The notes under the pieces were generated by a model, which was given only the letters and a program-made list of their open reading frames with translations, had not been told where the DNA came from and searched no databases. Of a stretch of DNA of 64,000 nt, positions 34,657 to 43,123 are shown piece after piece. The position numbers were made by a program, and so were the translations under genes. This DNA is from Candidatus Alistipes merdigallinarum (GTDB taxonomy: Bacteria; Bacteroidota; Bacteroidia; Bacteroidales; Rikenellaceae), in assembly GCA_019119305.1 (NCBI GenBank), contig DWXH01000019.1, positions 1 through 64,000 on the forward strand, written 5' to 3'. Position 1 is the stretch's first letter; each line of letters starts with the position of its first letter.

Positions 34657-36222
34657 ATGAAGAAGGATTTTTTTCTGAAAAATACCCTATTGCTCGCTTC
34701 GCTTTCGGGAACAGGTCTTGTCCAGGCTCAGCAACAGCCGAATATCATTTTGTTTCTGGTGGACGATATGGGTTGGCAGGATACTTCGGTTCCCTTTTAT
34801 CAGGAACCGACTTTACTGAATAACAGATATCGTACACCCAATATGGAGCGGTTGGCCCAGATGGGTGTGAAATTTACCCAAGCTTATGCGTGTGCGGTTT
34901 CTTCACCTACGCGATGCAGCCTGATGACGGGGATGAATGCGGCTCGTCATCGGGTGACCAACTGGACTCTCTACTATAACCAAAAGACCGATGCATCGAG
35001 TGAAGTGATCCAACTGCCGGACTGGAATTATAATGGAATACAACCAGCCCATACAACCCAGCCTGCAGATCTGAAAAACTCCACTTTTGTCACCTCTTTT
35101 CCCCAAATTTTGAAACAGAACGGTTATTACACGATACATTGTGGAAAAGCACATTTTGGCGCTAAGGGTACATCTGGTGCAGATCCGGCCCAAATGGGTT
35201 TCGATGTTAATATCGCAGGTGGGGCCAACGGTGCTCCCGGCAGTTATTTAGGCACCCGAAATTTCGGACAAGGCTCGGGTTTCGAGGTCTTGGGGTTGGA
35301 GAAATATTATGGACAGGATGTATTTCTCACGGAAGTGCTTACACTCGAAGCCATCGAGGCGATGAAACGACCGATAAGTAAAAAACAGCCGTTTTACCTC
35401 TATATGTCGCACTATGCTGTGCATTCGCCTTATGACGATGATGTTCGATTTAGCAATTATTATCGTAATCGGTATGATGCACAGCTCGATACGCTGTTGA
35501 ATGAAAGTGAGGCTCGGTATGCGGCGTTGGTCGAGGGTATGGATAAAAGTTTGGGTGATATACTTGATTTTCTCGAAAGCCAGCCCGAGGTAGCTGCCAA
35601 TACGATCGTGTTGTTCATGTCTGATAACGGAGGACAAGGTTTGAACAATGTGCGTCAGGGGCGGGCTAATCGGGATCAGAACTATCCGGCCCGAGCCGGT
35701 AAGGGTTCGGCTTTTATGGGTGGTGTGCGAGAACCGATGATGGTCTATTGGCCGGGCGTGACAGAGGCAGGCGGTGTGTGTGACCAACGGGTGATGATCG
35801 AGGATTTCTTTCCTACAATTCTCGATATGGCGGGAGTTGAAGAGTATTCCACGGTGCAAACGGTTGATGGAGTGAGCTTTGTCGATGTGCTCCAGGATCC
35901 CTCAGCAAGGCATGAACGCACGATTGTGTGGCACTTCCCCAATCTGTGGGGGGAAACCCAAAACATAGAGGAGGGGTACGGTGCCTATTCCTCCATTTTA
36001 AAAGGCGATTACCATTTCATTTACCATTGGGAAACTCAGCAAAAAAGACTTTATAATGTGTGTGAGGATATTGGCGAGCAGGATGATCTTTCGTCCGAAC
36101 AGCCTAAATTGGTGAAGAGGCTGGCCCGTGAGTTGACCGATTTTTTGAAATCGACGGATGCCCAACGGCCTTCATATAAAGCCACAGGTGAGGTTTGCCC
36201 TTATCCTGACGGTTCAAAATAA
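34657..36222 (+). CDS. Secreted Ser-type sulfatase
   Basis: A 521-residue exported sulfatase. A signal peptide of about 24 residues ends VQAQ. Metal ligands Asp36-Asp37 lie in LFLVDDMGW. The maturation motif is S82-S83-P84-T85-R86 (S-x-P-x-R) followed by CSLMTG, so Ser82 would be oxidised to formylglycine by a radical-SAM anSME, which must be encoded elsewhere. Further ligands are in FMSDNGGQG and the GKGSAFMGGVREPMMVYWPG region. It removes sulfate from glycans such as mucin or host/marine polysaccharides; the specific substrate is unknown. It precedes a GH127-like hydrolase by 152 nt, hinting at a shared glycan. Confidence 0.93.
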   Translation: MKKDFFLKNTLLLASLSGTGLVQAQQQPNIILFLVDDMGWQDTSVPFYQEPTLLNNRYRTPNMERLAQMGVKFTQAYACAVSSPTRCSLMTGMNAARHRVTNWTLYYNQKTDASSEVIQLPDWNYNGIQPAHTTQPADLKNSTFVTSFPQILKQNGYYTIHCGKAHFGAKGTSGADPAQMGFDVNIAGGANGAPGSYLGTRNFGQGSGFEVLGLEKYYGQDVFLTEVLTLEAIEAMKRPISKKQPFYLYMSHYAVHSPYDDDVRFSNYYRNRYDAQLDTLLNESEARYAALVEGMDKSLGDILDFLESQPEVAANTIVLFMSDNGGQGLNNVRQGRANRDQNYPARAGKGSAFMGGVREPMMVYWPGVTEAGGVCDQRVMIEDFFPTILDMAGVEEYSTVQTVDGVSFVDVLQDPSARHERTIVWHFPNLWGETQNIEEGYGAYSSILKGDYHFIYHWETQQKRLYNVCEDIGEQDDLSSEQPKLVKRLARELTDFLKSTDAQRPSYKATGEVCPYPDGSK

Positions 36223-36341
36223 GTTTGTCTTGAAATGAGGAATGCACATCTGGCAGGAACTAAAAACGGGGGGGACAGTGTGCGGAATGAAAAATAGAGG
36301 AGAGTTGCTTTTTTTAACTCATCCACTTCATTTTATTTTGC

Positions 36342-36349
36342 TATTTTTG
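36342..36349 (+). promoter_or_regulatory. Promoter -7 box of the GH127-like gene
   Basis: TATTTTTG, 25 nt upstream of the ATG at 36375, matches TAnnTTTG. It suggests the hydrolase is transcribed separately from the sulfatase. Confidence 0.45.
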
Positions 36350-36374
36350 TAAAAAGCCCAAAATAGTAAATGAT

Positions 36375-38246
36375 ATGAGACGTTTTTTATTGATGTTCAT
36401 ACCGATGCTTGGGGCGATGGGGACACTTTTCGGAAAGGCTCCGTCGTCCCATGTCGGTTTGTACAATACGGTTACGGAGTTCCGTGTCGGCGGACATCTC
36501 GGTGAACGGCTCGATGCGAACGAGCGGAGCTGGATACAACCTCTGTTGGAGAATAACACGAATCTGTTCGGCGCTTTCATGCGCCCCGATTCGAATACGT
36601 TGTTCAAGTGCATGTGGCACGGGGAGTTTCCCGGAAAGATACTTACCGGGGTGGCTCAGACCTATTTGACGTCGTATGCTCCCCAAACACGAGCTGTCGG
36701 GGACCGTATGGTCGATTCATTGGCCCGGGCACAACGGGAGGATGGCTATTTGGGCCCCTGGTCCAATAGGGAGCGTTTCGATAACCTGCCCGAGAAGTGG
36801 GATACGTGGGGACATTACCATTGCATGTATGGGCTATTGATGTGGTATAAGGCTACGGGAAATGTCAAGGCACTGGAGGTCGCTTGCCGTGCAGCGGATT
36901 GTCTGTACGACTATTTTATCGGAGGAAAGATCTTTTTCGCTTCGCAGAATTGGGGGGAATGCAACTTCGCTCCGAGCCATATTTTTGCTTTGCTGTATGA
37001 GGAGACCCGCGATCCCCGTTATTTGGAGGCGGCTGAATATATCGTACAGCAGGAGTGGAAAGTGCCTTATCACGATTTTTATACGAACAGTACGCTCGCT
37101 TGTAATTGGCTCGAGGCCGCATTGGACGGAATCCCGTTCTGTTATTCGCCCCAGAAACGATGGGAGAGTCTTTATACGTTGACCTCGCTGTATACGTTGT
37201 ATTGCATTACGGGAAAACAGCAGTATGCGGATGCGATGGAGTCGTTGTGGTGGGGGATTGTGCAGTATGACCGGCACAATACGGGGAGTTTCGGTACGGG
37301 AGAGGGGGCTACCGGCGATATTTACGGAGCCGGTAGCGAGACCTGCAATACGGTAGCCTGGATGACTTTTTCGACGGAGTATCTCAAACTCAGCCGAAAT
37401 TCATATGTAGCCGATGAGTTGGAGTTGTCGCTGTTCAATGCCACACTGGGTAGCCAGTTGGGTGATAAGGAGTTCGTCTACATGAACTCGTCGGACGGTG
37501 TGCGTGTCAGTTCGCAGATCGAGCTGGCTCCCCATAGTTTCGAGGGAGGTCGTGAGATGAATTGCTGCCAGGCAAGCGGGAATCGGGGCTTGAGCCACTT
37601 TACCCGTTGGGGCGTATTGAATGATGACAAGGATATTTATCTCAACTATTACGGAGAATCGCAGATCCGGTTCGAAACACCGGCCGGGCGGCCGATTGAA
37701 ATCGAACAGCAGACTGATTATCCCAAAAATGGATCGGTACGGATTTTGGTTCGGCCGGAGAGAGCCGAACGCTTCGGACTTTGTCTGAGGATTCCCGTCT
37801 GGTCGCACCGGACGTTCGTGAAAGTGAACGGAGAATCGGTCGGAGAGGTTGAGCCGGGGCGTTACTGCCGGCTGGAGCGGAAGTGGAGACCGGATGATGT
37901 CGTTGAGTTGGAGCTCGATATGCGGATTCACTATTGGGTCGGAGCCGAGCGTGTCGAAGGTAAATGCTCGGTCTATTACGGTCCGGTTTTGCTCTCGGTC
38001 GCGGAACCGGCCGATCAGGTGGCCCGATACCGGTTTACTCCCGAATCATTTGGGGGGATAGAGTGGATCGACCGTCCGGGACACTGGTTTAGCGGATGCA
38101 TTAGGACAGTGGACGGAGAGAGTGTCGAAGTGGAGGATTATGCGACGAAACCGGCCCAGACTCCCTATACGACGTGGCTGCCGGTCGAAACGACGATGCC
38201 TGCCGCAACGTTTGACAGAAATGGGGTCCCGGTTTGGGATTATTAA
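36375..38246 (+). CDS. GH127-like beta-L-arabinofuranosidase (DUF1680 family)
   Basis: A 623-residue exported glycoside hydrolase with an (alpha/alpha)6 barrel. The zinc-thiolate centre of GH127 is matched: Glu322 and Cys324 in GSETCNT and Cys397-Cys398 in EMNCCQASGNRG, the same E-x-C ... CC pattern as in the founding enzyme HypBA1, where the first Cys of the pair is the nucleophile. Other family segments are WHYHCMYG-like WGHYHCMYGLLMW and LVRPERAERFGLCLRIP. The N-terminal 20 residues form a signal peptide. Related families GH137, GH142 and GH146 share the fold, so the sugar is probably but not certainly L-arabinofuranose. The dtd gene follows by 18 nt. Confidence 0.88.
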   Translation: MRRFLLMFIPMLGAMGTLFGKAPSSHVGLYNTVTEFRVGGHLGERLDANERSWIQPLLENNTNLFGAFMRPDSNTLFKCMWHGEFPGKILTGVAQTYLTSYAPQTRAVGDRMVDSLARAQREDGYLGPWSNRERFDNLPEKWDTWGHYHCMYGLLMWYKATGNVKALEVACRAADCLYDYFIGGKIFFASQNWGECNFAPSHIFALLYEETRDPRYLEAAEYIVQQEWKVPYHDFYTNSTLACNWLEAALDGIPFCYSPQKRWESLYTLTSLYTLYCITGKQQYADAMESLWWGIVQYDRHNTGSFGTGEGATGDIYGAGSETCNTVAWMTFSTEYLKLSRNSYVADELELSLFNATLGSQLGDKEFVYMNSSDGVRVSSQIELAPHSFEGGREMNCCQASGNRGLSHFTRWGVLNDDKDIYLNYYGESQIRFETPAGRPIEIEQQTDYPKNGSVRILVRPERAERFGLCLRIPVWSHRTFVKVNGESVGEVEPGRYCRLERKWRPDDVVELELDMRIHYWVGAERVEGKCSVYYGPVLLSVAEPADQVARYRFTPESFGGIEWIDRPGHWFSGCIRTVDGESVEVEDYATKPAQTPYTTWLPVETTMPAATFDRNGVPVWDY

Positions 38247-38264
38247 TCGATAAATGAACAGTAT

Positions 38265-38717
38265 ATGCGTATATTGATTCAACGGGTACAACGGGCTTCG
38301 GTGACGGTCGGAGGAAAGTTGCACAGTTCGATCGGTATGGGGCTGTTGGTGTTCGTAGGCATTGAGGAGGCAGATGATGAGCAAGATATCGGTTGGCTGA
38401 CCGGAAAATTGACAAAACTTCGTATATTTGCCGACGAGGTCGGTGTGATGAATCGTTCGGCGGAAGAGGTGCAGGCGGAGATCATGATCGTCAGCCAGTT
38501 TACGTTGCATGCGATGACGAAGAAGGGGAACAGGCCGTCGTACATCCGTGCAGCCCGGCCGGAAAAGGCGGAAGGAATGTACGAGCGTTTCGTGGTGTCC
38601 GTTTCCGAGGCGATGGGCAAACCGGTTGCTACGGGTGTTTTCGGGGCCGATATGCAGGTCGAGCTGGTAAACGACGGCCCGGTAACCATTTGGATCGACT
38701 CCAAAAATCGGGAGTGA
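38265..38717 (+). CDS. dtd: D-aminoacyl-tRNA deacylase
   Basis: Removes D-amino acids (and Gly mischarged on tRNA-Ala) from tRNA. The 150-residue protein begins MRILIQRVQRASVTVGGK, has VSQFTLHA and KKGNRPSY, and the cross-subunit Gly-cisPro motif is in NDGPVTIWIDS near the C-terminus. Length is standard. It lies 18 nt after the arabinofuranosidase gene and 46 nt before a MazG-like gene. Confidence 0.97.
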   Translation: MRILIQRVQRASVTVGGKLHSSIGMGLLVFVGIEEADDEQDIGWLTGKLTKLRIFADEVGVMNRSAEEVQAEIMIVSQFTLHAMTKKGNRPSYIRAARPEKAEGMYERFVVSVSEAMGKPVATGVFGADMQVELVNDGPVTIWIDSKNRE

Positions 38718-38763
38718 TCCGGGATGTTTTGGAAATTTACAGAGAAAAAAGAGATACACAACG

Positions 38764-39087
38764 ATGACAGTCAAAGAGGTGCAGGAGTTGATCGAGACGT
38801 GGACTGCTAAAAACAAGGTCCGCAACAACGAATTGGCCAATATGGCTCTTCTTACGGAAGAGATCGGGAAATTGAGCCGTGTGATGGTGCATCGTTTCAA
38901 TGACCGGGCCGATGAGCCCCATTTCCGTTATGAGGTGTCGGACGAAATCGGTGATATTCTCTGGACGTTGGTCGAAGTGGCCAATCAGGCAGGTGTGGAC
39001 TTGACCCTTTCGCTGATCCATGCGCTTGAACGTAAAAGCAACGAGACCCTTTTGTTAAAAGCGAAGGGGGAAAGAGTGAGAAAATAA
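38764..39087 (+). CDS. MazG-like nucleotide pyrophosphohydrolase
   Basis: A 107-residue all-alpha protein of the MazG-like/iMazG type that hydrolyses nucleoside triphosphates, acting as a house-cleaning enzyme. Metal-binding residues lie in LLTEEIGKLSRVM (ExxE-type helix) and EIGDILWTLVEVANQAGVDL (ExxD helix). It is a single-domain form, shorter than E. coli MazG. It sits directly after dtd, another house-cleaning enzyme, and is closed by a hairpin at 39158-39204. Confidence 0.9.
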   Translation: MTVKEVQELIETWTAKNKVRNNELANMALLTEEIGKLSRVMVHRFNDRADEPHFRYEVSDEIGDILWTLVEVANQAGVDLTLSLIHALERKSNETLLLKAKGERVRK

Positions 39088-39157
39088 GATCGGATAGGAG
39101 CGGGGTGGCGCGAAATGTAAAAAACGGGTTTGCGCGCTGCCTGTATCTGGAAAATAC

Positions 39158-39204
39158 GACCGGATCATTGCAAAATTTTAAGTGCAGAGGTCCGGTCATT
39201 TTTT
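39158..39204 (+). terminator. Terminator after the MazG-like gene
   Basis: GACCGGA (39158-39164) pairs with TCCGGTC (39191-39197), with an inner TGCA/TGCA pairing, followed by six T. The large loop makes it less compact than others in the window. Confidence 0.6.
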
Positions 39205-39296
39205 GATCTTTATTGTCTGTTTTGTCTTAGGCGCTAAATTGTTCGTTATCATGAGAGAAATATGGGGGTGGAAAACCTATGATTCTCGTTTTTGCG

Positions 39297-39304
39297 TATC
39301 TTTG
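39297..39304 (+). promoter_or_regulatory. Promoter -7 box of the aminotransferase gene
   Basis: TATCTTTG matches TAnnTTTG. It lies downstream of the first in-frame ATG (39279), which rules that codon out and supports the ATG at 39327. Confidence 0.5.
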
Positions 39305-39326
39305 CACGGACAAAAACGATCTGTAT

Positions 39327-40523
39327 ATGATTTCTAACCTTAGACAGCTTTTCCTTGAACACGTGGGACAGACTTCGGATTATCCGATGATGCTCGAAGT
39401 GGAACGGGCGGAAGGCGTCTACCTGTACGGGCCCAACGGGAAACGGTGGATCGACCTGATCTCCGGGGTGTCGGTGAGTGCGGTAGGGCATGGCAATCGG
39501 GCCGTAATCGAAGCCATCTGTTCGCAAGCCCGCGATTATCTGCACCTGATGGTTTATGGCGAAGCGGTTGAGGCACCTCAGGTCCGCTATGCACAACGGA
39601 TCGCCTCGCTGTTGCCCGATCCGCTGGATTCGGTCTATTTCGTCAACTCGGGAAGTGAGGCGGTCGAAGGTGCGTTGAAGCTTGCCAAGCGATATACCGG
39701 ACGGACCGAGATGATCTATTACAAAAATGCCTATCACGGCAGTACGCACGGATCGCTCAGCGTAATGGGAGGAGAGACCTTCCGTAATGCGTTCCGTCCC
39801 CTGTTGCCCGATACCCGTCAGATTCGGTTCAACGAACCCGACGATTTGCAGTATATCACCTCCCGGACTGCTTGTGTGATTATCGAACCGGTACAGGGAG
39901 AGGGGGGAATTATACCGGTGCGCCGCGATTATCTGCGGGCGTTGCGTGACCGGTGCAACGAGACGGGTACGCTGTTGATTTACGACGAAATTCAGACCGG
40001 ACTGGGACGGACGGGGACACTCTACTTTTTCCAACAGTACGGAATAGCTCCGGATATACTCTGCACGGCAAAAGCTTTCGGTGGCGGGATGCCTTTGGGG
40101 GCTTTTATTGCGTCGAAACGGGTGATGGATGTGTTGAAAACCAATCCGGTGCTCGGACATATCACCACGTTCGGCGGTCATCCGGTGTGCTGTGCGGCAG
40201 GACTTGCGGCATTGGAGTATACCCTTTCCGAAGGGTTGATGGAGCAGGCCGAATCAAAGGGTGCCCTCTATGAAAAGTTGCTCGAAGACCACCCTCTTGT
40301 ACGGGAAATTCGTCGGGTGGGTCTGCTGCTGGCGGTCGAGTTCGGCGATGCGGAGCTTACCGCACGGATTGTGTGGGATGCCGTCGAAGCCGGATTGATG
40401 ACCGAATGGTTCATGTTTCACGAGACGGCTATGCGGATCGCCCCCCCGTTGACCATAACTCCGTCAGAGATCGAGGAGTCGTGTGTGATTCTGCGAAAGG
40501 TCATGGATCGGATAAAGGGATGA
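39327..40523 (+). CDS. Class-III PLP aminotransferase (acetylornithine/GABA type)
   Basis: A 398-residue PLP enzyme of the acetylornithine/ornithine/4-aminobutyrate family. Signatures are YVNSGSEAVEGALKLA-type VNSGSEAVEGALKLAKRYTG, the glycine region YKNAYHGSTHGSL, IIEPVQGEGGIIP, YDEIQTGLGRTG for cofactor Asp, and CTAKAFGGGMPLGA containing the Schiff-base Lys. The start MISNLRQLFLEHVGQ is chosen because the promoter box overlaps the upstream extension. There are no arginine or polyamine genes next to it, so the amino donor and acceptor cannot be assigned. Confidence 0.9.
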   Translation: MISNLRQLFLEHVGQTSDYPMMLEVERAEGVYLYGPNGKRWIDLISGVSVSAVGHGNRAVIEAICSQARDYLHLMVYGEAVEAPQVRYAQRIASLLPDPLDSVYFVNSGSEAVEGALKLAKRYTGRTEMIYYKNAYHGSTHGSLSVMGGETFRNAFRPLLPDTRQIRFNEPDDLQYITSRTACVIIEPVQGEGGIIPVRRDYLRALRDRCNETGTLLIYDEIQTGLGRTGTLYFFQQYGIAPDILCTAKAFGGGMPLGAFIASKRVMDVLKTNPVLGHITTFGGHPVCCAAGLAALEYTLSEGLMEQAESKGALYEKLLEDHPLVREIRRVGLLLAVEFGDAELTARIVWDAVEAGLMTEWFMFHETAMRIAPPLTITPSEIEESCVILRKVMDRIKG

Positions 40524-40554
40524 GACGATGTGTTCGTTTTTTCCGAAAAAGTTT

Positions 40555-40562
40555 TAAATTTG
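40555..40562 (+). promoter_or_regulatory. Promoter -7 box of the etf operon
   Basis: TAAATTTG, 57 nt before the etfB start, matches TAnnTTTG. Confidence 0.45.
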
Positions 40563-40618
40563 CGGAGTTCGGTTTTGATCGATCATCATATTAATCATTA
40601 AAATAATACGAATCAATA

Positions 40619-41497
40619 ATGAAAAAAACGTTGAAAATAGTCGTTCTGGCTAAACAGGTTCCCGATACGCGGAATGTGGGCAAAGATGCGATGAAGGCCG
40701 ACGGTACGGTGAATCGTGCCGCCTTGCCTGCGATCTTCAATCCCGAAGACCTGAATGCACTGGAACAGGCTCTTGTGCTGAAAGACATGTTTCCCGGAAG
40801 CCGGATCGATCTGCTCACGATGGGTCCCGGACGTGCGGCCGAAATTATCCGTGAAGGAATGTTTCGCGGGGCCGACGGTGGCGTGTTGCTGACCGACCGG
40901 AAATTTGCGGGCTCCGATACTTTGGCGACCTCTTATGCCCTGTCGCGTGCGGTAGCCAAGCTGAATCCCGATATCATCATCGCAGGTCGTCAGGCCATTG
41001 ACGGCGATACGGCTCAGGTAGGGCCACAGGTGGCGGAAAAGCTGAATTTGCCGCAGGTAACCTATGCCGAAGAGATCGTCGGTTTCGAAGGCGAGGAGTT
41101 GGTTATCCGCCGCAGACTCGAGCATGGAGTGGAAACCGTAGCCTGTCCGCTGCCTTTGGTGGTAACTGTTAACGGATCGGCTCCCGAATGCCGTCCGCGC
41201 AATGCAAAACTGGTCATGAAGTACAAACATGCCATCACGCCGAGCGAGTGTCAGCAGGACGAGGTGAGTTGCTATGCCGATTTGCGGGCCAGTCGTCCCT
41301 ATCTGAACATTACCGAGTGGAATGTTTCTGATGTGGATGCCGATGATCAGCAGCTGGGTCTCAGCGGATCACCCACCAAAGTCAAAAAGATCGAAAACGT
41401 GGTGTTCGCAGCGAAAGAGGCGAAACGGTTGACCGGGTCCGATCGGGATATCGAATCGTTGATTCAGGAGCTGATCGCCAGCCATACGTTAGGATAA
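40619..41497 (+). CDS. etfB: Electron transfer flavoprotein, beta subunit
   Basis: A 292-residue small ETF subunit that binds AMP or a second FAD and passes electrons between acyl-CoA dehydrogenase and downstream carriers. Family elements are VVLAKQVPDTRNV, NPEDLNALEQAL, LLTMGPGRAAEIIREG and IIAGRQAIDGDTAQVGPQVAE. The last is the ETF-beta signature region. Its partner etfA begins 28 nt downstream, followed by a YcxB-like gene and the dehydrogenase itself. Confidence 0.95.
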   Translation: MKKTLKIVVLAKQVPDTRNVGKDAMKADGTVNRAALPAIFNPEDLNALEQALVLKDMFPGSRIDLLTMGPGRAAEIIREGMFRGADGGVLLTDRKFAGSDTLATSYALSRAVAKLNPDIIIAGRQAIDGDTAQVGPQVAEKLNLPQVTYAEEIVGFEGEELVIRRRLEHGVETVACPLPLVVTVNGSAPECRPRNAKLVMKYKHAITPSECQQDEVSCYADLRASRPYLNITEWNVSDVDADDQQLGLSGSPTKVKKIENVVFAAKEAKRLTGSDRDIESLIQELIASHTLG

Positions 41498-41525
41498 TTC
41501 GAAACCAAATCAAAAACGCATATTG

Positions 41526-42545
41526 ATGAACAACATATTTGTATATTGCGAAAACGAAGAAGGGAAGGTGGCCGATGTGTCGCTGGAACTGCTGACCAAA
41601 GGCCGTGTTTTGGCCGATACACTGGGGTGCGAACTCGAGGCCCTGGTATTGGGACACAACTTGGCCGGAGTTGAAAAGGAGTTGGCCGAGTATGGGGCTG
41701 ACCGGATCCATATCGCCGACTGCGCCTGCCTGGCTCCTTACAGAACATTGCCTCATGCAGCGGTGGTGTGTGGCGTATTTAAAGAGGAGCAACCTCAGAT
41801 CGCTTTGTTCGGGGCTTCACCCGTAGGACGTGACTTGGGACCCCGTGTCTCTTCTGCCTTGCATAGCGGATTGACTGCCGATTGTACGAGCCTTGAAATC
41901 GGTTCGCATACCGATGCCAAGAGCGGTAAAGAGTATCAGAATCTGCTCTATCAGATTCGCCCGGCATTTGGCGGAAACATCATCGCTACGATTGTGAACC
42001 CGGATCACCGCCCCCAGATGGCAACGGTCCGCGAAGGGGTGATGAAGAAAGAGAAGGCCAAAACACCGGGGAAAGGTGTTGTTGTGCAGGTAGATGCCAA
42101 GAAATATTTGAATGACAGCGATTTTGTGGTGCGGATTATCGACCGCCAGATCGAAAAACGGAAAATCAACATCAAAAACGCATCGGTAATCGTGGCCGGA
42201 GGTTACGGTATGGGATCGAAAGAGAACTTCCAGTTGCTGTTTGATCTGGCCGACGTGTTGGGTGCTGAGGTAGGTGCTTCGCGTGCTGCGGTGGATGCCG
42301 GAATGGCTGATCATGCCCGTCAGGTGGGGCAGACCGGTGTTACGGTGCGCCCGAAACTCTATATCGCCTGCGGTATCTCCGGACAGATTCAGCATACGGC
42401 CGGAATGGATCAGTCGGCCATGATCATTTCGATCAACAGTGATCCCGATGCCCCGATCAACAAGATCGCAGATTATGCCATCGTGGGCGATGCCATGGAG
42501 ATCATTCCCAAAATGATTAAGTATTACAAGCAAAACAGTAAATAA
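41526..42545 (+). CDS. etfA: Electron transfer flavoprotein, alpha subunit
   Basis: A 339-residue large ETF subunit. The C-terminal FAD domain is clear: VIVAGGYGMGSKENFQLL, GAEVGASRAAVDAGMADHA, QVGQTGVTVRPKLYIACGIS, GQIQHTAGMDQ and INSDPDAPINKIADYAIVGD. The frame opens with TTG at 41523, but the ATG at 41526 is the natural start. Works with EtfB and the acyl-CoA dehydrogenase encoded 580 nt downstream. Whether this ETF is of the simple or electron-bifurcating kind is not settled by the sequence I can read. Confidence 0.95.
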   Translation: MNNIFVYCENEEGKVADVSLELLTKGRVLADTLGCELEALVLGHNLAGVEKELAEYGADRIHIADCACLAPYRTLPHAAVVCGVFKEEQPQIALFGASPVGRDLGPRVSSALHSGLTADCTSLEIGSHTDAKSGKEYQNLLYQIRPAFGGNIIATIVNPDHRPQMATVREGVMKKEKAKTPGKGVVVQVDAKKYLNDSDFVVRIIDRQIEKRKINIKNASVIVAGGYGMGSKENFQLLFDLADVLGAEVGASRAAVDAGMADHARQVGQTGVTVRPKLYIACGISGQIQHTAGMDQSAMIISINSDPDAPINKIADYAIVGDAMEIIPKMIKYYKQNSK

Positions 42546-42550
42546 GCGGA

Positions 42551-43084
42551 ATGACGATTCGGTTCGATATGCAACTCGCCGATACCTTGGCTTGTGTGAG
42601 ATACTACCTGAAGAGCGATAAGGGAGCCCGAAAAGCCATGTTGTGGTATCGGGTGATGGTCCCTCTGATCTGGGCGATTCTGCTGATCCCCGATGTGGCT
42701 CACGGTCGGACGAATATTGCGATTGCGGTTATCGGTGTCGTAACTTCCGTCGGATGGTGGTTCGGGGCTCCGGCTCTTTACGTCCGACTGGTTGTTCGGC
42801 AGGCGAAAAAGGCATACGGCAGACCGGAAAACGAAAAATTATTCGGACATGTCGAGATGACTCTCGAAGAGGAGGGGGTCAAGGTGAAAAAATCCGACCG
42901 GGAGGCGGTCAGTAGCTGGTCGAACATTACGAAAGCGGCAAAAAGTGCAGATTACATTTTTCTCCACCTTTCTAATGTTTCGATGATTGCGATCCCCAGA
43001 CGCGACCTTTCCGAGCAGGAGTGGCACGATGTCGGGGAGCTTGTGAAAAAGCAGGTTCCCGATTTTCAGGTTTCCGAGATTTGA
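42551..43084 (+). CDS. YcxB-like membrane protein
   Basis: A 177-residue protein with two hydrophobic helices (about 32-46 and 55-78) followed by a C-terminal beta-rich domain (VEMTLEEEGVKVKKSDREAVSSWSN, IFLHLSNVSMIAIPRRDLSEQEW) of YcxB-like type, a PH-like fold. It begins 5 nt after the etfA stop, within the operon of a soluble flavin electron-transfer chain. It has no redox motif. Its place suggests a membrane accessory role, but this is unproven. Confidence 0.82.
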   Translation: MTIRFDMQLADTLACVRYYLKSDKGARKAMLWYRVMVPLIWAILLIPDVAHGRTNIAIAVIGVVTSVGWWFGAPALYVRLVVRQAKKAYGRPENEKLFGHVEMTLEEEGVKVKKSDREAVSSWSNITKAAKSADYIFLHLSNVSMIAIPRRDLSEQEWHDVGELVKKQVPDFQVSEI

Positions 43085-43123
43085 ACCGAAAAGTGTACAG
43101 ATGCAAATTAAAAAACAGAAAAT

